A stretch of DNA of 64,000 nucleotides. It comes from Nitrospira_D sp035465795 (GTDB lineage Bacteria > Nitrospirota > Nitrospiria > Nitrospirales > Nitrospiraceae). The stretch lies in NCBI RefSeq assembly GCF_049546785.1, contig NZ_JBMWAN010000004.1, positions 310,001 to 374,000 on the forward strand, in the 5' to 3' direction. The translations under genes and the position numbers were made by a program. The notes under the pieces were generated by a model, which worked only from the letters and a program-made list of their open reading frames with translations, did no database searches and was not told the DNA's origin. Below, piece by piece: positions 16,952 through 25,358 of this stretch (positions are counted from its first letter, which is position 1; every line of letters begins with the position of its first letter).

Positions 16952-19192
16952 TCAGGCTTGATTCAGCGTCCGCTCCAGTGAAAAACCCCAGCGATCCGCG
17001 AGCGTCTCCACCGGCACATCGACCGTGTTCGTCGCCGCCTGCCCCTCTCCCAGATGAATCACCAGCGACGCCCCGCCCACCGCGCCAATCACCGCCGCCG
17101 GGACGCCCAGCCCCCTGGCATGATCCAGAATCGCCTGCCGCTGCGCCGGCTTGGCGGACACCACGACACGCGACTGACTTTCCCCGAACAGCAGCGCATC
17201 TTTTCTCAGGCTGCCGGAGGTTAATCGTACCACAGCGCCGCGCGGCCGGTCAGGACCTGACAGGCAACATTCCGCCAACGCCACAGCCAATCCCCCATCC
17301 GAGCAATCATGCGCGGATCGTACGAGCCCGGCACGGATCAATTGTAACACACAGGATTGGACGGCCTGCTCCGTGTCCAGATTCAGGTACGGCGGAGACC
17401 CTTGCTCGCGGGCATGCATGACCTTGAGATATTCAGAGCCGCCCAGATCCTCCCGCGTCGCACCGAGCAGAATGATGTCGTCGCCGTCTTCCCGGAACCA
17501 TTGCGTCATGGTCTGATCGGCCGATTCGATCAGCCCGACCATGCCCAGCATCGGCGTCGGATAGATCGACAGCCCGTTCGTCTCATTGTAGAAACTCACG
17601 TTGCCGCTCACGATGGGAATCTTGAAATGCTCGCAGGCATCCTTCATCCCTTCGATCGCCAGCACGAACTGCCACATAATGTCCGGCCGCTCGGGATTGC
17701 CGAAGTTCAGACAGTCCGTGAGCCCGATCGGCTCGGCCCCGGAACAGGCCAGATTCCTCGCCGCCTCCGCCACCGCGAGCCGCGCCCCTTCATAGGGATG
17801 CAACAGGCAATAGCGGCTGTTGCAATCCACCGTCATCGCCACCGCCTTGTTCGTCCCCTTGATCCGCACGACCGCCGCGTCAGACCCCGGACGGACCATC
17901 GTATTGGTCCGCACCATGTGATCGTACTGCTCGTACACCCAGCGCTTGCTCGCGATCGTCGGCGACTCCAGCAAGGCCAGCAACGCCGCGTTCGCGTCCT
18001 TCACATCGGGCATGGCGTCGTAATTCAGGTTGGTCAGCATGTCCTGATAGGCCGGGGGTGAATAGGGCCGCTCATAGCGCGGTCCCTCGTCGGCCAGGGC
18101 CTTGGCCGGAATTTCCGCCACCACCTTGCCTTGGTCCAGCACGCGCAAGATGCCGTCGCCCGTCACCTTGCCGACCACCGCCACATCCAGATCCCACTTC
18201 TTGCAGATCCGGATGCAGTCCTCTTCCTTGCCGGCCTTCGCCACCATCAACATACGCTCTTGCGACTCTGACAGCATCAGTTCATAGGGGGTCATGCCGG
18301 GCTCGCGGCGCGGCACATGCGTCAGATCCAGATCGATGCCGTTCCCCGCCCGCGAAGCCATCTCGCAGGACGAGCTGGTCAGCCCGGCCGCCCCCATGTC
18401 CTGAATCCCGACGAGGAGATCGTTCGCCATCAATTCGAGACAGGCTTCCAGAAGCAGCTTTTCCTGGAACGGATCGCCGACCTGCACCGTCGGCCGCTTC
18501 TGCTCCGACGTGTCGTCGAACGAATCGGACGCCATCGTCGCGCCGTGAATCCCGTCGCGGCCCGTCTTCGAGCCGAAATAGATCACCGGATTGCCGACGC
18601 CGGCCGCCGTGCCGAGGAAAATCTTGTCTTTGCGCGCGATGCCCAGACAGAACACGTTCACCAGCGGATTCAAGGAATAGATATCGTTGAAGACGATCTC
18701 GCCGCCCACCGTCGGCACGCCCATGCAGTTGCCGTAACCGGCAATCCCTGCCACGACGCCTTTCACAATGTGGCGGTTCTTCGCCGTGTCCAGCCCGCCG
18801 AACCGCAGCGAATCCAGCAAGGCAATCGGCCGCGCTCCCATCGTAAACACATCGCGCAGAATCCCGCCCACACCCGTCGCGGCCCCCTGATAGGGTTCAA
18901 TAAACGACGGATGATTGTGCGACTCCATCTTGAAGACCACGCACAGCCCGTCGCCGATATCCACCACGCCGGCATTCTCACCGGGGCCCTGGATGACGCG
19001 CGGCCCGGTCGTGGGCAGCTTCTTCAAATGCACGCGCGACGACTTGTAGGAGCAATGCTCCGACCACATGACGGAGAACATGCCCAGCTCGGTCAAATTC
19101 GGCTCACGCCCCAAGATCTCGACGATCTTCTTGTATTCGTCGTCGGTGAGATTATGCTGGGCAATCAACTCTTTCGTGATAACAAGCGACAT
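16952..19192 (-). CDS. purL: Phosphoribosylformylglycinamidine synthase, large subunit
   Basis: 746 residues from the ATG at 19192 (MSLVITKELIAQHNL); GAGG is nine bases upstream. The length and the presence of separate purQ and purS show the three-subunit type. Motifs include MWSEHCSYKSSR, VFKMESHNHPSFIEPYQGAATGVGGI and GDPFQEKLLLEA for the ATP sites. It makes FGAM from FGAR with ammonia delivered by PurQ. The gene lies 25 bases upstream of purF. Confidence 0.97.
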   Translation of the reverse strand: MSLVITKELIAQHNLTDDEYKKIVEILGREPNLTELGMFSVMWSEHCSYKSSRVHLKKLPTTGPRVIQGPGENAGVVDIGDGLCVVFKMESHNHPSFIEPYQGAATGVGGILRDVFTMGARPIALLDSLRFGGLDTAKNRHIVKGVVAGIAGYGNCMGVPTVGGEIVFNDIYSLNPLVNVFCLGIARKDKIFLGTAAGVGNPVIYFGSKTGRDGIHGATMASDSFDDTSEQKRPTVQVGDPFQEKLLLEACLELMANDLLVGIQDMGAAGLTSSSCEMASRAGNGIDLDLTHVPRREPGMTPYELMLSESQERMLMVAKAGKEEDCIRICKKWDLDVAVVGKVTGDGILRVLDQGKVVAEIPAKALADEGPRYERPYSPPAYQDMLTNLNYDAMPDVKDANAALLALLESPTIASKRWVYEQYDHMVRTNTMVRPGSDAAVVRIKGTNKAVAMTVDCNSRYCLLHPYEGARLAVAEAARNLACSGAEPIGLTDCLNFGNPERPDIMWQFVLAIEGMKDACEHFKIPIVSGNVSFYNETNGLSIYPTPMLGMVGLIESADQTMTQWFREDGDDIILLGATREDLGGSEYLKVMHAREQGSPPYLNLDTEQAVQSCVLQLIRAGLVRSAHDCSDGGLAVALAECCLSGPDRPRGAVVRLTSGSLRKDALLFGESQSRVVVSAKPAQRQAILDHARGLGVPAAVIGAVGGASLVIHLGEGQAATNTVDVPVETLADRWGFSLERTLNQA

Positions 19193-19230
19193 CGACAAAT
19201 TCCTCTATTGGCCATCACACCACGAGATGA

Positions 19231-19563
19231 TTACTGCACCTCGATCGTCACCGATGCTTCGGCGGCGAGGGTCTTGTGGTCATGATTGGCGGCCACGACT
19301 TTAATTTCATGCTTGCCCGGCGTCAGGCCCTTGAACGTCCCGGGGAATTCCTTCTGATATTGCCCGTCGAGATACACGTGGGCATGAGTCGCATGCTGGC
19401 CTTTCGCCAGTTCATATTTCAGTTCAAGTGCATCGCCCCTCACGACCGCCCCATTTTCAGGACTCACGATCTTGATCTGAGTCCCATCCTCATCGGCCGC
19501 CCAAGCCGACAGGCCCGTCAACATCATGACCGCGACAAGCCCCGCCACAACGAACCGCATCAT
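19231..19563 (-). CDS. Small exported Ig-like protein inside the purine cluster
   Basis: 110 residues with GGAGG five bases before the first of two ATGs. The signal peptide MRFVVAGLVAVMMLTGLSAWA is clear. The mature part is one beta-sandwich-like domain: IKIVSPENGAVVRGDALELKY, HVYLDGQYQKEF and GKHEIKVVAANHDHKTL. The odd feature is the place: it separates purQ from purL on the same strand. No purine role is evident. Its family was not recognised. Confidence 0.75.
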   Translation of the reverse strand: MMRFVVAGLVAVMMLTGLSAWAADEDGTQIKIVSPENGAVVRGDALELKYELAKGQHATHAHVYLDGQYQKEFPGTFKGLTPGKHEIKVVAANHDHKTLAAEASVTIEVQ

Positions 19564-19612
19564 GCCGACCTCCGCATAACAATTGACGCCAGATAAAACG
19601 ATCCCGCTTCGA

Positions 19613-20311
19613 TCACACCTTAACCTTCATAGCCTTAAACAACGATTCGAAAATCAGCCGCCCGTCCCTATTTCCCAACACATCTTCCGCGCAACGCTCC
19701 GGATGCGGCATCATCCCGAGCACATTGCCCTCTGGATTGATGATCCCGGCAATGTTGTCGAGCGAACCGTTCGGGTTCGCCCCCGGCGTGACTTTCCCTT
19801 CCGGGGTGCAGTAACGCAGCACAATTTGCGCATTGGCCTGCATGGCCGCCAGGGTGACCGGATCGGTGTAGTAGTTGCCGTCCGCATGGGCCACGGGAAT
19901 CTTCAACACCTGGCCGGGATTGCACGCACCGGTGAATGCCGTGGCCGCATTCTCCACCCTCACGTAGACATCCTTGCAGATGAAATGGAGAGACTTGTTC
20001 CGGAGCATCGCGCCGGGGAGCAGCCCCGCCTCGAGCAGAATCTGAAACCCGTTGCAGATGCCGATGACGGCGCCGCCATCCTTGGCAAACTCCTGCACCG
20101 CCCCCATCACCGGTGAGAATCGAGCGATCGCGCCGGTACGAAGATAGTCGCCATAGGAGAACCCGCCGGGGATCACGACCAGGTCGACCCCCTTGAGCGA
20201 AGTCTCCTTGTGCCAGATCATCTGCACCGATTGCCCCAGCACCTCCTGAAACACGTGCTGGCAATCGTGATCGCAATTGCTGCCCGGGAAAACAATGACG
20301 CCGACGTTCAT
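19613..20311 (-). CDS. purQ: Phosphoribosylformylglycinamidine synthase, glutaminase subunit
   Basis: 232 residues from the ATG at 20311 (MNVGVIVFPGSNCDHD); GAGG is nine bases upstream, and a GTG two codons earlier has too short a spacing. Class I glutamine amidotransferase: the nucleophile is in IGICNGFQILLEAGLLPGA, and the catalytic His-Glu pair is in MMPHPERCAED. It supplies ammonia to PurL in complex with PurS. Confidence 0.97.
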   Translation of the reverse strand: MNVGVIVFPGSNCDHDCQHVFQEVLGQSVQMIWHKETSLKGVDLVVIPGGFSYGDYLRTGAIARFSPVMGAVQEFAKDGGAVIGICNGFQILLEAGLLPGAMLRNKSLHFICKDVYVRVENAATAFTGACNPGQVLKIPVAHADGNYYTDPVTLAAMQANAQIVLRYCTPEGKVTPGANPNGSLDNIAGIINPEGNVLGMMPHPERCAEDVLGNRDGRLIFESLFKAMKVKV

Positions 20312-20325
20312 GACCACATCCTCGT

Positions 20326-20430
20326 GATGCGTGATGGGTGATCAGTGATGCGCACGTGAGAAGTACTCAGATTGAATTGTTCCGGCCCGGAGCCAATCTT
20401 CAACTCGTCCCTCATCACCCGTCACTCCTC
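20326..20430. repeat. Intergenic palindrome of GTGATCAGTGATG type, copy 2
   Basis: The left arm contains GTGATGCGTGATGGGTGATC, the right arm CCTCATCACCCGTCACTCC. The same design as 4983-5076, again ending at the stop codon of a minus-strand gene (purS). Confidence 0.6.
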
Positions 20431-20668
20431 ACTGCAATTCATACCGGTATTCTTCGATGATCGTGTTCGCCAGGAGCTTCTCGCACATTTGCTTCACTTG
20501 CGCGTCAGCTTTGGCTCTATCCGTTTCATTCACATCCACTTCCATGTACTTGCCCACCCGGACATTCGCCGCGTTCTTGAACCCGAGCGAATCGAGCGCA
20601 TGCTCGATCGCCTTCCCCTGCGGATCCAGAATGCCCTGCTTCAACGTCACATGAATCTTGGCTTTCAT
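20429..20668 (-). CDS. purS: Phosphoribosylformylglycinamidine synthase, PurS subunit
   Basis: 79 residues, the usual size. MKAKIHVTLKQGILDPQGKA and the following HALDSLGF then VRVGKYMEVDV are characteristic. It bridges PurL and PurQ. It lies 117 bases upstream of purQ with a palindromic repeat between. Confidence 0.95.
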   Translation of the reverse strand: MKAKIHVTLKQGILDPQGKAIEHALDSLGFKNAANVRVGKYMEVDVNETDRAKADAQVKQMCEKLLANTIIEEYRYELQ

Positions 20669-20720
20669 ACCGTCCCTCTCTGCTTCTTGCCCTTACTCTT
20701 CTTATCCCTATTTTCCTGAG

Positions 20721-20833
20721 AAGTGCGTGTGCATGGTCCCGCTGCGCGCATTGACCGAGCACCGCCCCTAATTTCGTCTCACATCAATTCTTGTGTGCGC
20801 GGGCAGCGAGCACAGGGCCATGCACACGCGCTT
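20721..20833. repeat. Long palindrome with GAGCACCG core, copy B
   Basis: The 20-base arms 20721-20740 and 20814-20833 match at 17 positions, and two of the three differences are compatible with G-U pairing. The core reads CTGCGCGCATTGACCGAGCA then CCGCCCC. The right arm ends ten bases from the stop of the small membrane protein gene at 20843. Confidence 0.65.
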
Positions 20834-20842
20834 CGCCCCTCC

Positions 20843-21061
20843 CTACGCTCCAGTGTCCGGCGGCTTCGACAATTCGGTCATGTGCTTCCGGGCCCAGGTG
20901 ATGCCCACCATCAGCCCCACGCCCAACAGGGTCAAGGCAATGAAGCCCAACCTATGCAGCATGGACTCCGTCAGCACCGCAAAGGCCGCCACGCACGTCG
21001 TCCCGATCCCCAAGGATATAATGGGGCCGTTGTCGCGCACAAAAATGACGAACCGTTTCAC
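20843..21061 (-). CDS. Small two-helix membrane protein, unknown
   Basis: 72 residues starting with GTG; GAGGAGAAGAGG lies immediately before it. Two hydrophobic segments (PIISLGIGTTCVAAFAVLTE and LGFIALTLLGVGLMVGITWA) form a hairpin with a charged C-terminal tail. Palindromes flank the gene on both sides. Function unknown. Confidence 0.65.
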   Translation of the reverse strand: MKRFVIFVRDNGPIISLGIGTTCVAAFAVLTESMLHRLGFIALTLLGVGLMVGITWARKHMTELSKPPDTGA

Positions 21062-21095
21062 CCTCTTCTCCTCTTTTGTCTCCCCTTACCCTTCG

Positions 21096-21220
21096 CGGGT
21101 GAGACGGGCTTGATGCGCTTCCTTGCGCGCATGCACCGAGCATCTCCCACAATCTCGTTTCTAATAGAGTCCGGGATGCGCGGGGCGCGAGCAAGAAGCG
21201 CGGCAAGCCCGTCTCACCCG
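21096..21220. repeat. Long palindrome with GAGCACCG core, copy C
   Basis: Arms 21096-21124 and 21193-21220 are nearly complementary over 28 bases, with CGGGTGAGACGGGCTTG shared. The core is CTTGCGCGCATGCACCGAGC. The right arm overlaps the last codons and stop of purC, so the arm sequence is coding on one side. Confidence 0.7.
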
Positions 21221-21918
21221 CATACCCTCTTCAGCACTTCCTGATAGGCTTCTTCGATCCTGCCCATGTCTTTGCGGAACCGGTCCTTATCCATCGACTC
21301 GCCGGTGGACATATCCCAGAGGCGACAGGTATCCGGGGAAATCTCGTCGGCCAGCACCAGCTTGTTATGAAAGACACCGAACTCCAGCTTGAAGTCCACC
21401 AACTGCATTTTCCGGCCGGCGAAGAACGGCTTCAACACCGCGTTCACCTTGTGCGCCAACTCGCGTAAATCCTTCAGCAACGCCGGCGTGGCCACATTCA
21501 TCAGTCGCAGATGGTCGTCGTTCACGAGCGGGTCGCCCAGCGCGTCGTTTTTGTAATAGAACTCCACGATGGCCGGCTCGATGGCGTCGCCCTCTTTGAG
21601 CCCCAACCGCTTCGCCAGGCTGCCGGCGACAATGTTCCGCACCACCACCTCGACCGGCACAATGGTCACTTTCTTCGTGAGCATTTCCCGGTCGCTCACC
21701 CGCTTCACAAAGTGCGTCCGGATGCCTTCCTCTTCCAGCAGGGCGAAGAGCCGTTCTGAGATCTTGTTGTTGATGATGCCCTTCTCGACGATGGTGCCGC
21801 GCTTCTGGGCGTTGAAGGCCGTCGCGTCGTCCTTGAAATACTGCACCACCTCGTCCGCCCGTTCGGCGGTAAAAATCTTCTTGGCTTTGCCTTCGTAGAG
21901 CAGGGTCCCTGTCGTCAT
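21214..21918 (-). CDS. purC: SAICAR synthase
   Basis: 234 residues from the ATG at 21918 (MTTGTLLYEGKAKKIF), with GGGAGAGG upstream. Family motifs: LYEGKAKKIF, NNKISERLFALLEEEGI, VPVEVVVRNIVAGSLAKRLG, LVLADEISPDTCRLWD. It joins aspartate to CAIR in purine synthesis. It follows chlorite dismutase on the same strand with a 23-base gap. Confidence 0.97.
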   Translation of the reverse strand: MTTGTLLYEGKAKKIFTAERADEVVQYFKDDATAFNAQKRGTIVEKGIINNKISERLFALLEEEGIRTHFVKRVSDREMLTKKVTIVPVEVVVRNIVAGSLAKRLGLKEGDAIEPAIVEFYYKNDALGDPLVNDDHLRLMNVATPALLKDLRELAHKVNAVLKPFFAGRKMQLVDFKLEFGVFHNKLVLADEISPDTCRLWDMSTGESMDKDRFRKDMGRIEEAYQEVLKRVCG

Positions 21919-21941
21919 GAGCCTCTCCCGCGATTCCAGCG

Positions 21942-22733
21942 CTACTGCGCCAACACTTCGATCAACTGATCCAGCGACCACACCGTCCCCACCAACGTGG
22001 GATTGCCCACCCGCCGGTTGTGCCTGGCTTCTTTGACTTTATTTAAGGCCAAGACGAGGGAATGAAAATCTTCCGGCTTGGCCGTCTCAAAGTAGGTAAT
22101 GAAATCGAAATCATCGAGACCGGTCGCATGGTAGAGCTTCCGCTTGACCGTCTTGTGGTAGGGCAAGGCCGCTTCCGTATGTTCCTGCATCATCGCCGCG
22201 CGCTTCTCTTGAGGCAGCAACCACCACTCCGTATCCTTGCGGATCGGAATGACGATGGCGTAAGGGCCGGACTCGCTGGGAGCTTTGAGATCCGACTTCA
22301 GCTGTTCGGAAAAGCCCGGCACATAGTTCGCCTTCTTCGTCAGCCCGTTGAAGACCACCACGCTCGTCACATGCTTGCCGAAGGGGCTGTTCTGGAGATC
22401 TACCAGAAATTGTTGCGTGTCTTTCAATTCCGTCGCGTGCACCCGGAGAAGAAAATCGGCGTGGTCGGACAATCCCCGAAGCAGGTACGTGTCGATGGCC
22501 AGCTTTTCCCGATGCTGCTCGACCACCCCTTTGAATGAGGTCAGATGCGCGATTCTCGTCGCCTGATCCAGCTTGCCCCAGTCGGCGTCGAACCGGAACG
22601 CGGCAAAGGTGCCGTACACGCCGGGTTCATTCAGCAGCTTGTCCCGATCAGCGGCAATAGCCGGCATCGCCGTCACACAGCCGAGCGCGAAGAGGACACA
22701 GGCCGTCACAACCCCTCGCCAACCATCCATCAT
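21942..22733 (-). CDS. cld: Chlorite dismutase, periplasmic
   Basis: 263 residues including a signal peptide (VVTACVLFALGCVTAMPAIA). It converts chlorite to chloride and oxygen using heme b. The sequence matches what I recall of Nitrospira chlorite dismutase: VYGTFAAFRFDADW, YLLRGLSDHADFLLRVHA, YHKTVKRKLYHATGLDDFDF. The proximal heme ligand should be His185 (QEHTEAALPY) and the distal arginine Arg198 (VKRKLYH), the 13-residue spacing known for active enzymes. The long N-terminal domain marks the lineage I (pentameric) type. The start overlaps the purB stop by four bases and purC follows, so it is transcribed inside the purine operon. Confidence 0.93.
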   Translation of the reverse strand: MMDGWRGVVTACVLFALGCVTAMPAIAADRDKLLNEPGVYGTFAAFRFDADWGKLDQATRIAHLTSFKGVVEQHREKLAIDTYLLRGLSDHADFLLRVHATELKDTQQFLVDLQNSPFGKHVTSVVVFNGLTKKANYVPGFSEQLKSDLKAPSESGPYAIVIPIRKDTEWWLLPQEKRAAMMQEHTEAALPYHKTVKRKLYHATGLDDFDFITYFETAKPEDFHSLVLALNKVKEARHNRRVGNPTLVGTVWSLDQLIEVLAQ

Positions 22734-24070
22734 CGTCGTCCTCCTCGTCTCCCAACGCTGGCGGCCTTGGCCGTCCGGCGGGAAAACACCCGGCGGTAAA
22801 TCTGGTCGAGATGGCGCAGATAATATTTCGGATCGAAGCAGGCGGCAATTTCGCCCTTCTTCAGATGGTGCGAAATGAAGGGGTCCTGACTCACCAATTC
22901 CTGCAGATCGCCGGCCCCTTTCCAGGAAGCCATCGCATTCCGCTGCACGGCTTCGTAGGACTCCTTGCGCTGCGCCCCCTTTTCGACGAGGGTGAGCAAG
23001 AGCCGCTGCGAATAGACCAGGCCGCCGGTCAGATCGAGGTTGCGCTGCATGTTCGCGGGATAGACGACCAGATCCTTCATCAGATCGGTCACCTTCGCCA
23101 GCATGTAGTCGATGAGGATCGTACTGTCCGGCATGATGACCCGCTCGACCGAGGAATGGCTGATATCCCGCTCGTGCCAGAGCGCGACGTTCTCCATCGC
23201 CGCCAGGCTGTTCGCGCGCACCAGGCGGGCGAGACCGCAGAGGTTCTCCGATACGATCGGATTGCGCTTGTGCGGCATGGCGGACGAGCCCTTTTGCCCT
23301 TCGGAGAAAAACTCCTCCGCTTCGAGCACTTCGGTCCGCTGGAGATGCCGGACTTCGACGGCGATCTTCTCGATGCTGGCGGCCAGCAGCGCCAGCGCCG
23401 CGGCATAGGCCGCATGCCGGTCCCGCTGCACCACTTGATTGGACACCGGATCGGGCGTCAGCCCCATCTTGGCACAGACGAATTCTTCGACTTCCGGCCC
23501 CTGGTGCGCGAAGGTCCCCATCGCGCCGGACAGTTTGCCGACGGCGATTTCCTGCCGGACGGCCTTGAGCCGCTCCCGATGCCGGCAGAACTCTTCGTAC
23601 CAGATCGCCAGCTTGAAGCCGAACGAGATCGGCTCGCCATGAATCCCGTGCGAGCGGCCGACCATCACCGTCATCTTGTGGCGCAGCGCCTGCTTCTTGA
23701 GCACATCGATAAGTCCTTCGAGTCCTTCGAGGATCAGATCGAGCGCCTCCGTCATCTGCACCGCCAGCGAGGTATCGACGATGTCGGACGAGGTCAGCCC
23801 CATGTGCAGAAAGCGATGCTCCGGCCCCACCGTGTCCATCAGCGACTCGAGAAACGCGATCACATCGTGCTTCGTGACTTTCTCGATTTCGGCGATCCGC
23901 TCGACATTGATCCTGGCCTTCTTGCGGATCTTCGCGGAGGTGCCGCGAGGCGCCTGACCGGCCTGTTCGAATGCCGCGCAGGCCTGCAACTCCACTTCCA
24001 GCCAGATTTCGTATTTATGCTTGAGGTCCCAGATGGCTTTCATCTGCGGGCGCGTATACCGCTCGATCAC
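22730..24070 (-). CDS. purB: Adenylosuccinate lyase
   Basis: 446 residues from a GTG at 24070, chosen because AGGAGG stands four bases upstream and the protein then begins VIERYTRPQMKAIWDLKHKY as in homologs; an upstream ATG would read through a repeat. Motifs: MGLTSSDIVDTSLAVQ, VGRSHGIHGEPISFG, and the signature GSSAMPHKRNPIVSEN. It acts twice in purine synthesis. The stop overlaps the cld start. Confidence 0.96.
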   Translation of the reverse strand: MIERYTRPQMKAIWDLKHKYEIWLEVELQACAAFEQAGQAPRGTSAKIRKKARINVERIAEIEKVTKHDVIAFLESLMDTVGPEHRFLHMGLTSSDIVDTSLAVQMTEALDLILEGLEGLIDVLKKQALRHKMTVMVGRSHGIHGEPISFGFKLAIWYEEFCRHRERLKAVRQEIAVGKLSGAMGTFAHQGPEVEEFVCAKMGLTPDPVSNQVVQRDRHAAYAAALALLAASIEKIAVEVRHLQRTEVLEAEEFFSEGQKGSSAMPHKRNPIVSENLCGLARLVRANSLAAMENVALWHERDISHSSVERVIMPDSTILIDYMLAKVTDLMKDLVVYPANMQRNLDLTGGLVYSQRLLLTLVEKGAQRKESYEAVQRNAMASWKGAGDLQELVSQDPFISHHLKKGEIAACFDPKYYLRHLDQIYRRVFSRRTAKAASVGRRGGRR

Positions 24071-24084
24071 GATACCTCCTGTCG

Positions 24085-24202
24085 GCTGCTGAAAAAGCCC
24101 TGCAGCTTTGTTCTCGCTCGTGCGCATCCCTCAACGTACCTTCCAGGTACGCCTCGGGCTCCACACTCCCTGCGGCCTCGCTGGAGGCCTTTTTGAGCAG
24201 CC
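24085..24202. repeat. Dispersed palindrome, GCTGCTGAAAAAG type, copy 1
   Basis: Outer arms GGCTGCTGAAAAAGCC (24085-24099) and GGCCTTTTTGAGCAGCC (24186-24202) are complementary. An inner hairpin CGTACCTTCCAGGTACG occupies 24135-24151, with GAGGCCGCAGG on the other strand. A diverged copy with different outer arms is at 58777-58893. Confidence 0.65.
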
Positions 24203-24215
24203 GCTAAATCCAATT

Positions 24216-24668
24216 TCATCGCCTGTTCCAAACCGGCTTGTCCGGCGTCGCGCGCTTCAGCTCCAGCTTCGGCTCGGTCGCCAACACCTTGTCCAGAATC
24301 CCGTTCACGAACTTCGAGGCTTCTTCGTCGCCGAAACTCTTGGCCAGCTCGACGGCTTCGTCCATCGTCACCTTCGCCGGCACGTCATCCATCCAGAAGA
24401 GCTCGTAGAGCCCCGCGCGCAAAATGTTGCGGTCGACGATCGGCATGCGGCTGACCTTCCAGTTCGTCGCGTACCGCCCCATCAGCGCATCCAGGTCACG
24501 CTGTTTCTCCAGCACCCCTGAGACCAGCCGCTCGGCAAACGCCTTCGTCTCCTCATCCACATTGAGCGGCTTCCAGAACTCATCGAGCCAGAGCCCCTTC
24601 TTGCCGTGGATGTCGTACTGAAACAAAATCTGCAACGCCCGCTCGCGTGCCTCATGGCGTGATCCCAT
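24216..24668 (-). CDS. nusB: Transcription antitermination factor NusB
   Basis: 150 residues from the ATG at 24668 (MGSRHEARERALQILFQYDI), the typical NusB N-terminus. RMPIVDRNILRAGLYELFWM and KVTMDEAVELAKSFGDEEAS followed by KFVNGILDKV are family signatures. It binds boxA RNA with NusE during rRNA transcription. It lies two bases downstream of ribH, as is common in bacteria. Confidence 0.95.
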   Translation of the reverse strand: MGSRHEARERALQILFQYDIHGKKGLWLDEFWKPLNVDEETKAFAERLVSGVLEKQRDLDALMGRYATNWKVSRMPIVDRNILRAGLYELFWMDDVPAKVTMDEAVELAKSFGDEEASKFVNGILDKVLATEPKLELKRATPDKPVWNRR

Positions 24669-24670
24669 CG

Positions 24671-25207
24671 CTACTGCCCACGCTTTCGCGCGGCGCGTTT
24701 CGGGCGCGGCGCCGGCTTCACCGGGGCCGCCTCCGGCGCCAGCGCCTTGAGCTGCCTCACCACCGTCGCCATCTCGATGGCCGACTTCGCCGCCTCGCCG
24801 CCCCGATTGAACTTGACCGGATCGGCGCGCTCGATCGCTTGCGCCACCGTATCCGTCGTGAGCACGCCGAAGATGAGGGGAATATCCGTATCGAGCATGG
24901 CCTGACCGATACCCCGGCTGGCTTCCGCGCTGATATAGTCGAAGTGCGGCGTGTCGCCGCGAATGACCGCGCCCAGACAAATCACCGCGTCGAACCGGCC
25001 TGACCTGGCGAGCAGCCGCGCGACCAGCGGAATCTCGAACGCCCCCGGCACCCGCACCACATCGATTTCCTCGGCCTTTGCTCCGTGCTTGGTCAGCCCT
25101 TCGATGCAGGACGACAGCAGCTTGCTCGTGACAAATTTATTGAACTTTGCGACGACGATCCCGAATCGCAGCCCCGTCGCATCCTGAGAACCTTTTCGGA
25201 GTTTCAT
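24671..25207 (-). CDS. ribH: 6,7-dimethyl-8-ribityllumazine synthase
   Basis: 178 residues. FGIVVAKFNKFVTSKLLSSC, RVPGAFEIPLVARLLA, CLGAVIRGDTPHFDYI and PLIFGVLTTDTVAQAIERA are the family blocks; the His in TPHFDY is the catalytic base. Penultimate step of riboflavin synthesis. A basic, alanine/proline-rich tail of about 25 residues extends beyond the usual end. Confidence 0.96.
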   Translation of the reverse strand: MKLRKGSQDATGLRFGIVVAKFNKFVTSKLLSSCIEGLTKHGAKAEEIDVVRVPGAFEIPLVARLLARSGRFDAVICLGAVIRGDTPHFDYISAEASRGIGQAMLDTDIPLIFGVLTTDTVAQAIERADPVKFNRGGEAAKSAIEMATVVRQLKALAPEAAPVKPAPRPKRAARKRGQ

Positions 25208-25238
25208 GCCTACCTTCGATCCCCTTTATCACTTCAAC

Positions 25239-25355
25239 TGGGCCAACCGGGCTGCCCTCAACTGCGCGCATCCAACGAGCACCGCCCTTCTCGATAGACA
25301 TCCTATGGATTGTGCGTGCGCGTTGGGCGAGCAAGAGGGCTGCCCAGTTGGCCCA
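25239..25355. repeat. Long palindrome with GAGCACCG core, copy D
   Basis: Arms 25239-25259 and 25335-25355 match at 19 of 21 positions (TGGGCCAAC followed by GGGC and GCCCTC). The core reads CTGCGCGCATCCAACGAGCA then CCGCCC. The right arm ends four bases from the ribBA stop codon. Confidence 0.7.
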
Positions 25356-25358
25356 CAC

